In this document: one piece after another, positions 20,194 to 29,897 of the stretch | How positions within the stretch are numbered: the stretch's first letter is position 1 | Layout: every line of letters starts with the position of its first letter | Assembly (NCBI RefSeq): GCF_003850565.1 | Contig: NZ_CP027706.1 | Span: forward strand, 1-64,000 | Reading direction: 5' to 3' | DNA length: 64,000 nucleotides | From: Pseudomonas sessilinigenes | GTDB lineage: Bacteria > Pseudomonadota > Gammaproteobacteria > Pseudomonadales > Pseudomonadaceae | Notes under the pieces: model-generated | What the model was told of the DNA's origin: nothing | The model's input: only the letters and a program-made list of their open reading frames with translations | Databases searched by the model: none | Program-made: the position numbers and the translations under genes

Positions 20194-20511
20194 TCAGCCC
20201 TGGGACTGGCGCTCGAGTTTTTTCAGGAACACGGTCATTTCCTTTTCTGCCTGTTTGTCGCCCTGGCTCCGGGCCGCCTCCAGGCCCTGTTCCCAGGCCT
20301 GGCGCGCCGCTTGTAGCTCGCCCTGCCCTTGCAAGGCCTTGCCCAACAGCTTCCAGGCCGCAGAGTACTTCGGGTCCAGGGTCACGCACTGTTGCAGGTG
20401 GGTGGCGGCCCGGGCGTGTTCGCCCAGGTCCAGGTAGCCCTTGCCCAGGCCAAAGCGCAGCAGGGGGTTATCCACACCCTTGGCGAGCATTTTTTCCAGC
20501 GATTCCAGCAT
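20194..20511 (-). CDS. Tetratricopeptide-repeat protein
   Basis: The 105-residue soluble protein has two to three TPR units: LLRFGLGKGYLDLGEHARAA, then SAAWKLLGKALQGQGELQAA and a basic C-terminal helix. It begins MLESLEKMLAKG after AGGAGTG. An upstream in-frame start at 20532 is less favourable. TPRs mediate protein contacts, but the partner is unknown. It lies downstream of trkA on the same strand with a 33-bp gap, so it may be cotranscribed. The PA0015 position in P. aeruginosa is equivalent. A perfect DnaA box lies inside at 20468-20476. Confidence 0.85.
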   Translation of the reverse strand: MLESLEKMLAKGVDNPLLRFGLGKGYLDLGEHARAATHLQQCVTLDPKYSAAWKLLGKALQGQGELQAARQAWEQGLEAARSQGDKQAEKEMTVFLKKLERQSQG

Positions 20512-20544
20512 TGTCGTCACTCCTGTGGACAAGACAGCGTTCGA

Positions 20545-21918
20545 TCAGAAGAAGCTCAGGCCCACGTGGAACAGCTTCTCCACATCGCGGATATGTTTTT
20601 TATCCACAAGGAACAGGATCACATGGTCCCCGGCTTCGATCACCGTGTCGTCGTGGGCGATCAGCACTTCTTCGTCACGGATGATCGCGCCGATGGTGGT
20701 GCCCGGCGGCAGGCCGATGTTCTCGATGGTACGACCGATCACCTTGCTCGACTTGGCGTCGCCATGGGCGATGGCCTCGATGGCTTCCGCCGCGCCCCGG
20801 CGCAGGGAATGCACGCTGACGATATCGCCGCGCCGCACGTGGGCCAGCAAGGTACCGATGGTCGCCAGCTGCGGGCTGATGGCGATGTCGATATCGCCAC
20901 CCTGGATCAGGTCGACGTAGGCCGGGTTGTTGATGATGGTCATGACCTTCTTCGCCCCCAGGCGCTTGGCCAGCAGCGAGGACATGATGTTGGCTTCGTC
21001 GTCGTTGGTCAGGGCCAGGAAGATATCGGCGTCGGCGATGTTCTCTTCCAGCAGCAGGTCGCGGTCCGAGGCGCTGCCTTGCAGGACCACGGTGCTGTCC
21101 AGGGTATCGGAGAGGTAGCGGCAGCGGGCCGGGTTCATCTCGATGATCTTGACCTGGTAGCGACTCTCGATGGCCTCGGCCAGACGCTCGCCGATCTGCC
21201 CGCCGCCAGCGATGACAATGCGCTTGTAGGATTCCTCGAGCCGGCGCATTTCGCTCATCACTGCACGGATATGGGCCTTGGCGGCGATGAAGAACACTTC
21301 GTCGTCGGCTTCGATCACCGTATCGCCGGTAGGCATGATCGGCCGGTCGCGGCGGAAGATCGCCGCCACCCGGGTCTCGACATTGGGCATGTGCTCGCGC
21401 AACTGGCGCAGTTGCTGGCCGACCAGCGGACCGCCGTAGTAGGCCTTGACCGCCACCAACTGGGCCTTGCCTTCATAGAAGTCGATGACCTGCAGGGCGC
21501 CGGGATGCTCGATCAGGCGCTTGATGTAGTTGGTCACCACCTGTTCCGGGCTGATCAGCACGTCCACCGGGATGGCGTCGTTGTCGAACAGGCCGGCGCG
21601 AGTCAGGTAGGCGGCCTCGCGCACTCGGGCGATCTTGGTCGGGGTGTGGAACAGAGTGTGGGCGACCTGGCAGGCCACCATGTTGGTTTCGTCGCTGTTG
21701 GTCACCGCCACCAGCATGTCGGCATCGTCCGCCCCGGCCTGGCGCAGCACCGTGGGAAAGGAGCCGCGGCCCTGCACGGTACGGATGTCCAGGCGGTCAC
21801 CGAGGTCGCGCAGGCGTTCGCCATCGGTATCGACCACGGTGATGTCGTTGGCTTCGCTGGCCAGGTGTTCCGCCAGCGTGCCGCCTACTTGGCCAGCGCC
21901 GAGGATGATGATCTTCAT
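20545..21918 (-). CDS. trkA: Trk K+ transporter peripheral subunit TrkA
   Basis: TrkA is the cytosolic NAD(H)-binding gating ring of TrkH/TrkG potassium uptake channels. The 457-residue protein is a tandem of two RCK modules, each with a Rossmann nucleotide-binding core: [16 protein letters not shown] at residue 3 and [17 protein letters not shown] near 233, each followed by RCK_C. The trkH gene is not in the window. It follows rsmB with 24 bp between, and the unit def / fmt-rsmB-trkA-TPR is collinear with other pseudomonads. Confidence 0.97.
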   Translation of the reverse strand: MKIIILGAGQVGGTLAEHLASEANDITVVDTDGERLRDLGDRLDIRTVQGRGSFPTVLRQAGADDADMLVAVTNSDETNMVACQVAHTLFHTPTKIARVREAAYLTRAGLFDNDAIPVDVLISPEQVVTNYIKRLIEHPGALQVIDFYEGKAQLVAVKAYYGGPLVGQQLRQLREHMPNVETRVAAIFRRDRPIMPTGDTVIEADDEVFFIAAKAHIRAVMSEMRRLEESYKRIVIAGGGQIGERLAEAIESRYQVKIIEMNPARCRYLSDTLDSTVVLQGSASDRDLLLEENIADADIFLALTNDDEANIMSSLLAKRLGAKKVMTIINNPAYVDLIQGGDIDIAISPQLATIGTLLAHVRRGDIVSVHSLRRGAAEAIEAIAHGDAKSSKVIGRTIENIGLPPGTTIGAIIRDEEVLIAHDDTVIEAGDHVILFLVDKKHIRDVEKLFHVGLSFF

Positions 21919-21942
21919 CCACTACTCCCTAGATTCTTGTGC

Positions 21943-23253
21943 TTACCCGCGCGAGGCGGCGATCTTGATCAGCTTGGCATAGTAGAAGCCGTCGTGGCCG
22001 CCTTCCTGGGCCAGCAGCTGGCGACCGTGGGGCTGGCGCAGGCCGGCTTCAGTGGCCAGATCCAGCTCCCGGGCGCCGGGGGTGCGGGCCAGGAAGGCGC
22101 CGATCACCTCGGTGTTCTCGGTGGGCAGGGTCGAGCAGGTGGCGTAGAGCAGGATGCCGCCCACCTCGAGGGTTTGCCACAGGGTATCCAGCAACTCGCC
22201 TTGCAACTGTGCCAGGGCCGCGATGTCGTCGGGCTGGCGGGTCAGCTTGATGTCCGGGTGCCGGCGGATCACCCCGGTGGCCGAGCAGGGGGCATCCAGC
22301 AGGATGCGCTGGAACGGCTTGCCGTCCCACCAGGCCTGGGTATCGCGGCCATCGGCGGCGATCAGTTGGGCGTCCAGCCCCAGGCGGTCGAGGTTTTCCC
22401 GCACGCGGACCAGGCGCTTGGCCTCCAGGTCCACGGCCACCAGGCCGGCCAGGGCCGGCTCGGCTTCGAGGATGTGGCAAGTCTTGCCACCAGGAGCGCA
22501 GCAGGCATCCAGCACCCGTTGCCCGGGGGCCAGGTCCAGCAGGTCGGCGGCCAGTTGCGCGGCTTCGTCCTGCACACTCACCCAACCTTCGGCAAAGCCT
22601 GGCAGGCCGCGCACGTCACTGGCCTCGGCCAGCACGATACCGTCCCGGCTGTACTGGCAGGCGCTGGCGCCAACGCCCGCCTCGGCCAGCAATGCCAGGT
22701 AGGCATCACGGCTGTGGTGGCGCCGGTTGACCCGAAGGATCATCGGCGGATGGGCGTTGTTGGCGGCGCAGATGGCTTCCCACTGCTCGGGCCAGAAGGC
22801 CTTGAGCGATTTCTGCAGCCAGCGCGGGTGGGCGGTGCGCACCACCGGGTCACGCTCCATACCGGCGAGCAGTTCCTCGCCTTCACGCTGGGCGCGGCGC
22901 AGCACGGCATTGAGCAGGCCCTTGGCCCAGGGCTTCTTGAGCTTGTCGGCACACCCGACGGTCTCGCCGATGGCAGCGTGGGCCGGGATACGGCTGTAGA
23001 ACAGTTGGTACAGGCCCACCAGCAGCAGTGCCTGGACATCGGCGTCGGCCGCCTTGAACGGCTTCTGCAGCAATTGCGCGGCCAGCAGGTCGAGACGCGG
23101 TTGCCAGCGGGCGGTGCCGAAGGCCAGGTCCTGGGTCAGGCCGCGGTCGCGCTCCTCGACCTTGTCCAGCTGTGCTGGCAGTGAGCTGTTGAGCGAGGCC
23201 TTGCCGCTGAGTACGGCGGCCAGGGCGCGGGCGGCGGCCAGGCGTGGATTCAT
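21943..23253 (-). CDS. rsmB: 16S rRNA (cytosine-967-C5)-methyltransferase
   Basis: RsmB methylates C967 of 16S rRNA using S-adenosylmethionine. The 436-residue protein combines an N-terminal NusB-like RNA-binding domain (about 1-140), a linker domain and a C-terminal Rossmann methyltransferase (about 230-436). That domain has the SAM loop [10 protein letters not shown] and the two catalytic cysteines in [17 protein letters not shown] and LYATCST. Its start codon overlaps the fmt stop by 4 bp (ATGA), indicating coupling. Confidence 0.97.
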   Translation of the reverse strand: MNPRLAAARALAAVLSGKASLNSSLPAQLDKVEERDRGLTQDLAFGTARWQPRLDLLAAQLLQKPFKAADADVQALLLVGLYQLFYSRIPAHAAIGETVGCADKLKKPWAKGLLNAVLRRAQREGEELLAGMERDPVVRTAHPRWLQKSLKAFWPEQWEAICAANNAHPPMILRVNRRHHSRDAYLALLAEAGVGASACQYSRDGIVLAEASDVRGLPGFAEGWVSVQDEAAQLAADLLDLAPGQRVLDACCAPGGKTCHILEAEPALAGLVAVDLEAKRLVRVRENLDRLGLDAQLIAADGRDTQAWWDGKPFQRILLDAPCSATGVIRRHPDIKLTRQPDDIAALAQLQGELLDTLWQTLEVGGILLYATCSTLPTENTEVIGAFLARTPGARELDLATEAGLRQPHGRQLLAQEGGHDGFYYAKLIKIAASRG

Positions 23254-24194
23254 TGGCCCAGCACCTTGCCGCTGGCGAACTTCTCGCGGCGGCTGTTGAA
23301 CAGGTCGCTGAAGGCCAGGGCCTTGCCGCCGGGCAATTGCAGGCGGGTCAGGCTCAGGGCGCCGTCACCGCAGGCGACGACCAGGCCGTCCTTGCTGGCG
23401 GATAGGACTTCGCCGGGGGTGCCCTGGCCTGTGGATACCTTGGCGGCCAGGACCTTCACGCTTTCACCGTCCAGCGTGCTATGGCACACCGGCCACGGGT
23501 TGAAGGCGCGGACCAGGCGTTCCAGTTCCACGGCGGGACGGCTCCAGTCGATGCGTGCTTCATCCTTGTTCAGCTTGTGGGCGTAGGTGGCCAGGCTATC
23601 GTCCTGGACTTCGCCTTGCAGGGTGCCGGCAGCGAGGCCCGCGATGGCTTGCACCACGGCGCCCGGGCCCATGGCGGCCAGGCGGTCGTGCAGGGTGCCG
23701 CCGGTGTCTTCGGCGTTGATCGGGGTGACCACCTTGAGCAGCATCGGCCCGGTGTCCAGGCCCGCCTCCATGCGCATCACGGTCACGCCACTCTCGGCGT
23801 CGCCGGCCTGTACCGCGCGCTGGATCGGCGCCGCACCGCGCCAGCGTGGCAGCAGCGAGGCATGGCTGTTGATGCAGCCCAGGCGTGGGATATCCAGTAC
23901 CGCCTGGGGCAGGATCAGGCCGTAGGCCACCACTACCATCAGGTCCGGCTCGAGTGCCGCCAGTTCGGCCTGGGCCTCGGCGTTGCGCAGGGTCTGTGGC
24001 TGGTAGACCGGGATAGCATGTTCCATGGCCAGTGCCTTGACTGCGCTGGGCATCAGCTTCTGCCCGCGGCCGGCCGGGCGATCGGGCTGGGTATAGACGG
24101 CCACGATCTCGTACGGGCTGTCGAGCAGGGCCTTGAGGTGTTCGGCGGCGAATTCGGGGGTGCCGGCAAAGACGATGCGCAGTGGCTCAGTCAT
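23250..24194 (-). CDS. fmt: Methionyl-tRNA formyltransferase
   Basis: Fmt formylates initiator Met-tRNA using 10-formyl-tetrahydrofolate. The 314-residue protein begins [15 protein letters not shown] and has the catalytic signature [17 protein letters not shown] near 110 and a C-terminal OB-like domain (about 205-310). The ATG at 24194 is chosen. The frame extends to 24245, but the extra residues (FFFFAS) come from the terminator hairpin upstream. Unlike the usual def-fmt operon, a Rho-independent terminator separates it from def. Confidence 0.97.
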   Translation of the reverse strand: MTEPLRIVFAGTPEFAAEHLKALLDSPYEIVAVYTQPDRPAGRGQKLMPSAVKALAMEHAIPVYQPQTLRNAEAQAELAALEPDLMVVVAYGLILPQAVLDIPRLGCINSHASLLPRWRGAAPIQRAVQAGDAESGVTVMRMEAGLDTGPMLLKVVTPINAEDTGGTLHDRLAAMGPGAVVQAIAGLAAGTLQGEVQDDSLATYAHKLNKDEARIDWSRPAVELERLVRAFNPWPVCHSTLDGESVKVLAAKVSTGQGTPGEVLSASKDGLVVACGDGALSLTRLQLPGGKALAFSDLFNSRREKFASGKVLGQ

Positions 24195-24228
24195 GGGGAG
24201 TCTCGCTTGCGAAGATGCGAAAAAGAAA

Positions 24229-24250
24229 AAGGCTTGCCATGGCAAGCCTT
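24229..24250 (-). terminator. Rho-independent terminator between def and fmt
   Basis: AAGGCTTGCC-AT-GGCAAGCCTT is a perfect palindrome. On the minus strand it is followed by TTTTTCTTTTT. It sits 14 bp after the def stop and 35 bp before the fmt start, so it should reduce or end transcription from def into fmt. Confidence 0.85.
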
Positions 24251-24263
24251 TGCAAGATGGCCA

Positions 24264-24770
24264 TCAAGCCTGCTGGCGATGCTGCTTTTCCAGCTTCTTC
24301 TTGATCCGGTCGCGCTTGAGCGTGGACAGGTAGTCGACGAACAGCTTGCCGTTGAGGTGGTCGCACTCGTGCTGGATGCAGACAGCCAGCAAGCCTTCGG
24401 CGATCAACTCGTAGGGCTTGCCGTCGCGGTCCAGGGCCTTGACCTTGACCCGCTGCGGGCGGTCGACGTTTTCATAGAAGCCCGGTACCGACAGGCAACC
24501 TTCCTGGTACTGGTCCATCTCGTCGGTCAGGGATTCGAACTCGGGGTTGATGAACACCCGGGGTTCGCTGCGGTCTTCGGACAGGTCCATGACCACGACG
24601 CGCTTGTGCACGTTGACCTGGGTCGCCGCCAGGCCGATGCCCGGGGCCTCATACATTGTTTCAAACATGTCGTCGACCAACTGACGCACTTCGTCGTCCA
24701 CTACGGCCACTGGTTTGGCGATAGTGCGCAGGCGCGAATCAGGGAATTCGAGGATGTTTAAAATGGCCAT
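24264..24770 (-). CDS. def: Peptide deformylase
   Basis: Def removes the N-formyl group from nascent proteins and uses a divalent metal, usually Fe2+ or Zn2+. The 168-residue protein has all three motifs in order: GIGLAATQV (G-loop), EGCLSVPG with the metal cysteine, and QHECDHLNG with two metal histidines and the catalytic Glu. The start [15 protein letters not shown] at 24770 is the family start. It is transcribed away from the dprA side. Confidence 0.98.
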   Translation of the reverse strand: MAILNILEFPDSRLRTIAKPVAVVDDEVRQLVDDMFETMYEAPGIGLAATQVNVHKRVVVMDLSEDRSEPRVFINPEFESLTDEMDQYQEGCLSVPGFYENVDRPQRVKVKALDRDGKPYELIAEGLLAVCIQHECDHLNGKLFVDYLSTLKRDRIKKKLEKQHRQQA

Positions 24771-25080
24771 AGGCGTAACTGCTACACGTGTGAAGTGAGG
24801 GCGCAGGCAGGTCCTGGACCTGGGGCGCCGATGCAAAACGAGCTCTGGGAGTGAGCGAGCCGTACTGGCTCTGGCGTTTTACGCGAACGCACATGATAAA
24901 GGGATTCAGCCCCTGAGGAAATCTCTGTTCGCCTTGCTGCCGCTGGGCTGTAGCGTTTCTGGCGGCGTTTGCGACAACGCCTGTCTTCCTGGGGCGGTTT
25001 CTTTACTCAACAAGTTACCAACAGACTTATCCACAGGTTGTTCCGGTATTCGCCGGACCGATGACGATCAAGGATGATCC
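24771..25080. other. def-dprA intergenic region
   Basis: This region of about 310 bp separates two divergently transcribed genes. It must hold the def promoter and possibly the dprA promoter, a perfect DnaA box at 25027-25035, and the stub described separately at 24913. I see no complete gene. In P. aeruginosa this slot holds tsaP (PA0020), a LysM-domain gene of roughly 1 kb. Confidence 0.6.
24913..25077 (+). pseudogene. Probable remnant of a LysM/TsaP-type gene
   Basis: From CTG at 24913 an open frame reads (L)RKSLFALLPLGCS, which closely resembles the signal-peptide start MRKSLLALLLL... that I remember for the LysM-domain protein normally found between def and dprA. The would-be ATG is CTG. 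After about 15 codons the resemblance stops, with no LysM motif (YTVVRGDTLW), and the frame runs to a stop at 25077. It looks like a 5' stub left after a deletion. A chance open frame is the alternative. Confidence 0.35.
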
Positions 25081-26184
25081 ATGTCGCAGCCGATTACCGC
25101 CGCCATTTCCCCTGCGGAACTGGAGGCTCGTTTACGTTTGCATGGCCTGCCTGCCCTTGGCCCCATGCGTTTTCGCCGCCTGTTGCAGGCCTTCGATGGC
25201 GCAGCCAGGGCTCTCAGCGCCCCGGCCAGTGCCTGGCAGGCCTTGGGGCTGCCCGCAGTGTGCGCCGAGGCCCGGCGTACTGCCCAAGTCCGGGAAAGCG
25301 CGCGGCATGCCCTGGCCTGGATAGATGGCCAGGGCCAGCATTTACTGATGTGGGACCAGCCAGACTACCCGGCCCTGCTGGCCCAGTTGGACGATGCCCC
25401 GCCCCTGCTGTTCGTCGCTGGCGACCCCTCGATTCTGGAGCTACCGCAACTGGCAATGGTGGGCAGCCGTCGTGCGTCACGGCCAGGGCTGGATACCGCG
25501 ATGGCGTTTTCCCGGAGCCTGGCCGAGGCGGGTTTCGTCATCACCAGCGGCCTGGCGCTGGGCATCGATGGTGCGGCGCACCAGGCGGCGCTGGAGGTGG
25601 GCGGACGCACCGTGGCGGTGCTCGGTACGGGCCTGGAAAATTGTTATCCACAACGTCACCGAAACCTGGCGAGGTCGATGATCGACCAGGGAAGTGCCGT
25701 GGTTTCGGAGTTTTCCCTGGATGCGGGCCCACGCCCGGAGCACTTTCCCAGGCGCAACCGGATCATCAGTGGCCTGTCCCTGGGGGTGCTGGTGGTGGAG
25801 GCCAGCGTGGCCAGTGGTTCGCTGATTACCGCCCGGCTGGCGGCAGAACAGGGCCGCGAGGTCTATGCCATTCCCGGCTCGATCCATCACCCCGGCGCCC
25901 GCGGCTGCCATCAGTTGATCCGCGATGGGGCGGTGTTGGTGGAAAGCGTCCAGCACATCCTCGAAACCTTGCAGGGGTGGCAGCGCCTGCCGCCTGCGGT
26001 CGAGCCGGTAGCCAGCAGCCAGCATCCGTTGCTGGCCCTGCTGCAAATCGCACCTCACACCAGCGAAGCCCTGGCGCTTGCCAGCGGCTGGCCCCTGCCC
26101 CGGGTCTTGGCAAGCCTGACCGAGTTGGAGATCGATGGGCGGGCCGTCAATGAAAACGGGCGCTGGTTTGCATGCCTGAGCTAG
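25081..26184 (+). CDS. dprA: DNA-processing protein DprA
   Basis: DprA binds single-stranded DNA and loads RecA during natural transformation, and is also widely kept in non-competent species. The 367-residue protein has an N-terminal SAM-like domain (about 1-80) and an extended Rossmann fold with VGSRRASRPGLD near 125 and SGLALGIDGAAHQAAL near 155. It also has the FPRRNRIISGLS segment and a C-terminal winged-helix domain (about 305-367). AAGGATG precedes the ATG. A DnaA box lies inside at 25644-25652. Confidence 0.96.
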   Translation: MSQPITAAISPAELEARLRLHGLPALGPMRFRRLLQAFDGAARALSAPASAWQALGLPAVCAEARRTAQVRESARHALAWIDGQGQHLLMWDQPDYPALLAQLDDAPPLLFVAGDPSILELPQLAMVGSRRASRPGLDTAMAFSRSLAEAGFVITSGLALGIDGAAHQAALEVGGRTVAVLGTGLENCYPQRHRNLARSMIDQGSAVVSEFSLDAGPRPEHFPRRNRIISGLSLGVLVVEASVASGSLITARLAAEQGREVYAIPGSIHHPGARGCHQLIRDGAVLVESVQHILETLQGWQRLPPAVEPVASSQHPLLALLQIAPHTSEALALASGWPLPRVLASLTELEIDGRAVNENGRWFACLS

Positions 26185-26238
26185 GTTTTATAAGCAGGAT
26201 CGGTAAACTGCGCACAGCTTTTATCTGGAGAGTCGGCA

Positions 26239-26796
26239 ATGGTCAGCAGTTGGCGTGTGCAACAAGCCGCACGAGAGATTCGCGCAGGGGCGGTGATTGC
26301 CTATCCAACCGAAGCGGTCTGGGGCCTGGGGTGCGATCCGTGGAATGAAGAGGCGGTGGATCGCCTGTTGGCGATCAAGTCGCGTTCGGTGGACAAGGGC
26401 TTGATCCTGATCGCCGACAATATCCACCAGTTCGACTTTCTTTTCGAGGATTTCCCCGAAGCCTGGATCGAACGCATGTCCAGCACCTGGCCTGGCCCCA
26501 ATACCTGGCTGGTGCCCCACCAGAACCTGCTGCCCGAATGGGTCACCGGGGTCCATGACACCGTGGCCTTGCGGGTCAGCGACCACCCGTTGGTGCGTGA
26601 GCTCTGTGCCCTGGTCGGGCCGCTGATCTCCACCTCGGCCAACCCCCAGGGGCGGCCTGCAGCGCGCACGCGCATTCGTATCGAGCAGTATTTCCGTGGC
26701 CAACTGGACCTGGTCCTGGGTGGCAGCCTGGGTGGGCGCCGCAACCCCAGCCTGATCCGCGATTTGGCCACTGGTCGGGTGGTACGGCCTTCCTGA
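26239..26796 (+). CDS. tsaC: Threonylcarbamoyl-AMP synthase (TsaC/YrdC)
   Basis: TsaC makes threonylcarbamoyl-AMP from Thr, bicarbonate and ATP for the t6A modification of tRNAs that read ANN codons. The 185-residue single-domain protein has the YrdC fold with [15 protein letters not shown], the [15 protein letters not shown] segment and the [15 protein letters not shown] nucleotide-binding loop. The start follows CTGGAGAG. It lies 54 bp after dprA on the same strand, as in other pseudomonads. Confidence 0.96.
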   Translation: MVSSWRVQQAAREIRAGAVIAYPTEAVWGLGCDPWNEEAVDRLLAIKSRSVDKGLILIADNIHQFDFLFEDFPEAWIERMSSTWPGPNTWLVPHQNLLPEWVTGVHDTVALRVSDHPLVRELCALVGPLISTSANPQGRPAARTRIRIEQYFRGQLDLVLGGSLGGRRNPSLIRDLATGRVVRPS

Positions 26797-26802
26797 ATGG
26801 CT

Positions 26803-26831
26803 CGTGGCGAGAGGCAAGCGCCCTCGCCACG
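26803..26831. terminator. Hairpin between tsaC and qor
   Basis: CGTGGCGAG and CTCGCCACG form a 9-bp stem with an 11-nt loop between the convergent genes tsaC and qor. No T-run follows, so it is either a weak bidirectional terminator or a worn repeat. Confidence 0.45.
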
Positions 26832-26845
26832 ACAGCCATGAACTT

Positions 26846-27823
26846 CTACGGCAGCAATACGGTGGAGCCGGTGGTGCGTCGCGCCGACAGCTCGACATGG
26901 GCCTTGGCCGCATCCGCCAGGGCGAAGCGCTGGTTGATTTCCACCGTGATCTGGCCGCTGGTGATCATGCGGAACAGGTCGTCGGCCATGTGCTGCAGGT
27001 TTTCGGCATTGTTGGCGTAGCTGCCCAGGGTCGGCCGGGTCACGTACAGCGAACCCTTGGCCGCCAGGATGCCCAGGTTCACTCCTTCCACCGCTCCAGA
27101 GGCATTGCCGAAGCTGACCATCAGGCCGCGTGGTGCCAGGCAGTCCAGGGAGGTCAGCCAGGTGTCCTTGCCGACACCGTCATAAACCACCGGGCACTTG
27201 CGTCCGCCGGTCAGCTCCAGCACCCGCTGGGCCACGTTCTCATGGCTGTAGTCGATGGTTTCCCAGGCACCGAGGGCCTTGGCGACGGCGGCTTTCTCAG
27301 GCGAGCTGACCGTACCGATCAGCTTCACGCCGAGGGCCTTGGCCCATTGGCAGGCCAGGGAACCGACTCCACCTGCCGCAGCATGGAACAGCACGGTCTC
27401 GCCGCCCTTGAGCTCGTAGGTCTGGCGCAACAGGTACTGCACGGTCAGCCCCTTGAGCATCACCGCGGCGGCCTGTTCGAAGCTGATGGCGTCCGGCAGG
27501 TACACCAGGTTGGCTTCGGGCAGCACATGGACCTGGCTGTAGGCCCCCAGTGGGCCGCCGCCGTAGGCCACCCGGTCGCCGACCTTGAAGCGAGTCACCG
27601 CGCTGCCCACGGCCTCGACCACCCCGGCGCCCTCCGAGCCCAGGCCCGAAGGCAGTACCGGCGGTGCATAGAGGCCGTTGCGGTAGTAGGTATCGATGAA
27701 GTTCAGGCCGATGGCCCGGTTGCTGACACGCACCTCCTGGGGGCCCGGCTCGGCTGGCTGGTAATCCACATACTCAAGTACTTCGGGGCCGCCATGGGCA
27801 CGGAACTGGATACGTCTGGCCAT
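26846..27823 (-). CDS. qor: NADPH:quinone reductase
   Basis: This 325-residue zinc-free medium-chain dehydrogenase/reductase reduces quinones with NADPH. It has the N-terminal GroES-like part (about 1-120) and a Rossmann fold with HAAAGGVGSLACQWAKALG near 145. The YDGVGKDTW segment and the absence of the zinc-binding Cys cluster support quinone reductase over alcohol dehydrogenase. The start MARRIQFRAHGG at 27823 follows AGGAGAG. A longer frame to 27889 is not supported. It is divergent from hemF. Confidence 0.93.
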   Translation of the reverse strand: MARRIQFRAHGGPEVLEYVDYQPAEPGPQEVRVSNRAIGLNFIDTYYRNGLYAPPVLPSGLGSEGAGVVEAVGSAVTRFKVGDRVAYGGGPLGAYSQVHVLPEANLVYLPDAISFEQAAAVMLKGLTVQYLLRQTYELKGGETVLFHAAAGGVGSLACQWAKALGVKLIGTVSSPEKAAVAKALGAWETIDYSHENVAQRVLELTGGRKCPVVYDGVGKDTWLTSLDCLAPRGLMVSFGNASGAVEGVNLGILAAKGSLYVTRPTLGSYANNAENLQHMADDLFRMITSGQITVEINQRFALADAAKAHVELSARRTTGSTVLLP

Positions 27824-27966
27824 CTGTCCACTCTCCTGGGTCGCATGCTGAAAGTGCCCTATCGGACTCCTCCGCTTGACCTTCGTCAACTGCGGCGGGC
27901 CCCGGCGCGGTGTTATGCTACGCGCCCATTTGCGCCGGCCTGCGCGTCATCCCTAGCGCCGCGTAG

Positions 27967-28908
<942 letters not shown>

Positions 28909-28942
28909 CACCGGCGAACCGCTACTGCACAAGGGGGATGAG

Positions 28943-29764
28943 ATGGACCAGTACGTTGTCTTTGGTAATCCGATCGGCCACAGCAAGTCGCCGCTGATCC
29001 ATCGACTGTTCGCCGAACAGACCGGCCAGGATCTGCAATACAGCACCTTGCTGGCGCCCCTGGACGATTTCGCCGGGGCCGCCCGTGGTTTCTTCGCCCA
29101 TGGGCGTGGGGCCAACGTCACGGTGCCGTTCAAGGAAGAAGCCTATCGCCTGTGCGATAGCCTCACTGAACGCGCGCAACGAGCCGGGGCGGTGAACACC
29201 CTCTGCAAGCAGGCCGATGGCCGCTTGCTGGGCGACAACACCGATGGCGCCGGACTGGTGCGCGACCTGACGGTCAACGCCGGGGTCAGCCTCAAGGGCA
29301 AGCGCATCCTGTTGCTGGGGGCCGGCGGTGCGGTACGCGGCGCCCTGGAACCCTTGCTGGCCGAGCAGCCGGCTTCGGTGGTGATCGCTAACCGCACCGT
29401 GGGGAAGGCCGAGCAACTGGCCGCAGCGTTCGCCGACCTGGGACCGGTGTCGGCCAGTGGCTTCGACTGGTTGGAGGAGTCGGTGGACCTGATCATCAAT
29501 GCCACTTCCGCCAGCCTCTCGGGCGAGCTGCCGCCGATCGCCGCCAGCCTGGTCGAACCGGGCAAGACGGTGTGTTACGACATGATGTATGGCAAGGAGC
29601 CGACCACCTTCTGCCGTTGGGCCAGCGAACAGGGCGCGGCCCTGGTGCTCGATGGCCTGGGCATGCTCGCCGAGCAGGCGGCCGAGGCCTTCTACCTGTG
29701 GCGTGGCGTGCGCCCCGACAGTGCTCCGGTACTGGCCGAGCTGCGGCGCCAGCTGGCGCTCTGA
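28943..29764 (+). CDS. aroE: Shikimate dehydrogenase
   Basis: AroE reduces 3-dehydroshikimate to shikimate with NADPH. The 273-residue protein has the substrate site NPIGHSKSP near residue 7, the catalytic Lys region [19 protein letters not shown] and the Rossmann loop [10 protein letters not shown] near 125, followed by the NADP-selecting ANRTVGKA. It is the second gene after hemF and is followed by a REP sequence before the convergent SulP gene. Confidence 0.97.
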   Translation: MDQYVVFGNPIGHSKSPLIHRLFAEQTGQDLQYSTLLAPLDDFAGAARGFFAHGRGANVTVPFKEEAYRLCDSLTERAQRAGAVNTLCKQADGRLLGDNTDGAGLVRDLTVNAGVSLKGKRILLLGAGGAVRGALEPLLAEQPASVVIANRTVGKAEQLAAAFADLGPVSASGFDWLEESVDLIINATSASLSGELPPIAASLVEPGKTVCYDMMYGKEPTTFCRWASEQGAALVLDGLGMLAEQAAEAFYLWRGVRPDSAPVLAELRRQLAL

Positions 29765-29822
29765 CCGATCGCCTCATCGTTCAGCGCGGACAAGTCCTGG
29801 CTCCTACGCAGAGTACCCAATC

Positions 29823-29872
29823 CCCGTAGGAGCGAGCGGGCGGCGATCCGGCTTGCCCGCGATAGCGCCACC
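29823..29872. repeat. REP sequence between aroE and SulP gene
   Basis: CCCGTAGGAGCGAGCGGGC...GGCTTGCCCGCGATAGCG matches the P. fluorescens REP style: a GTAGGAGC head, an imperfect GCGGGC/GCCCGC stem and a CGATAGCG tail. It lies between convergent genes. Confidence 0.75.
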
Positions 29873-29897
29873 GCTATGACCCCGCAGCAACCGGTGC

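Noticed and set aside
20559..20572. GGCCCACGTGGAAC as a parS copy inside trkA
   Set aside because: Two mismatches in the left arm. Only the right half-site is intact, and such half-sites are common by chance and in coding sequence.
20329..23184. Plus-strand open frame of 951 codons across trkA and rsmB
   Set aside because: Antisense to well-recognised genes, Gln/His/Gly-rich composition typical of shadow frames, no domain.
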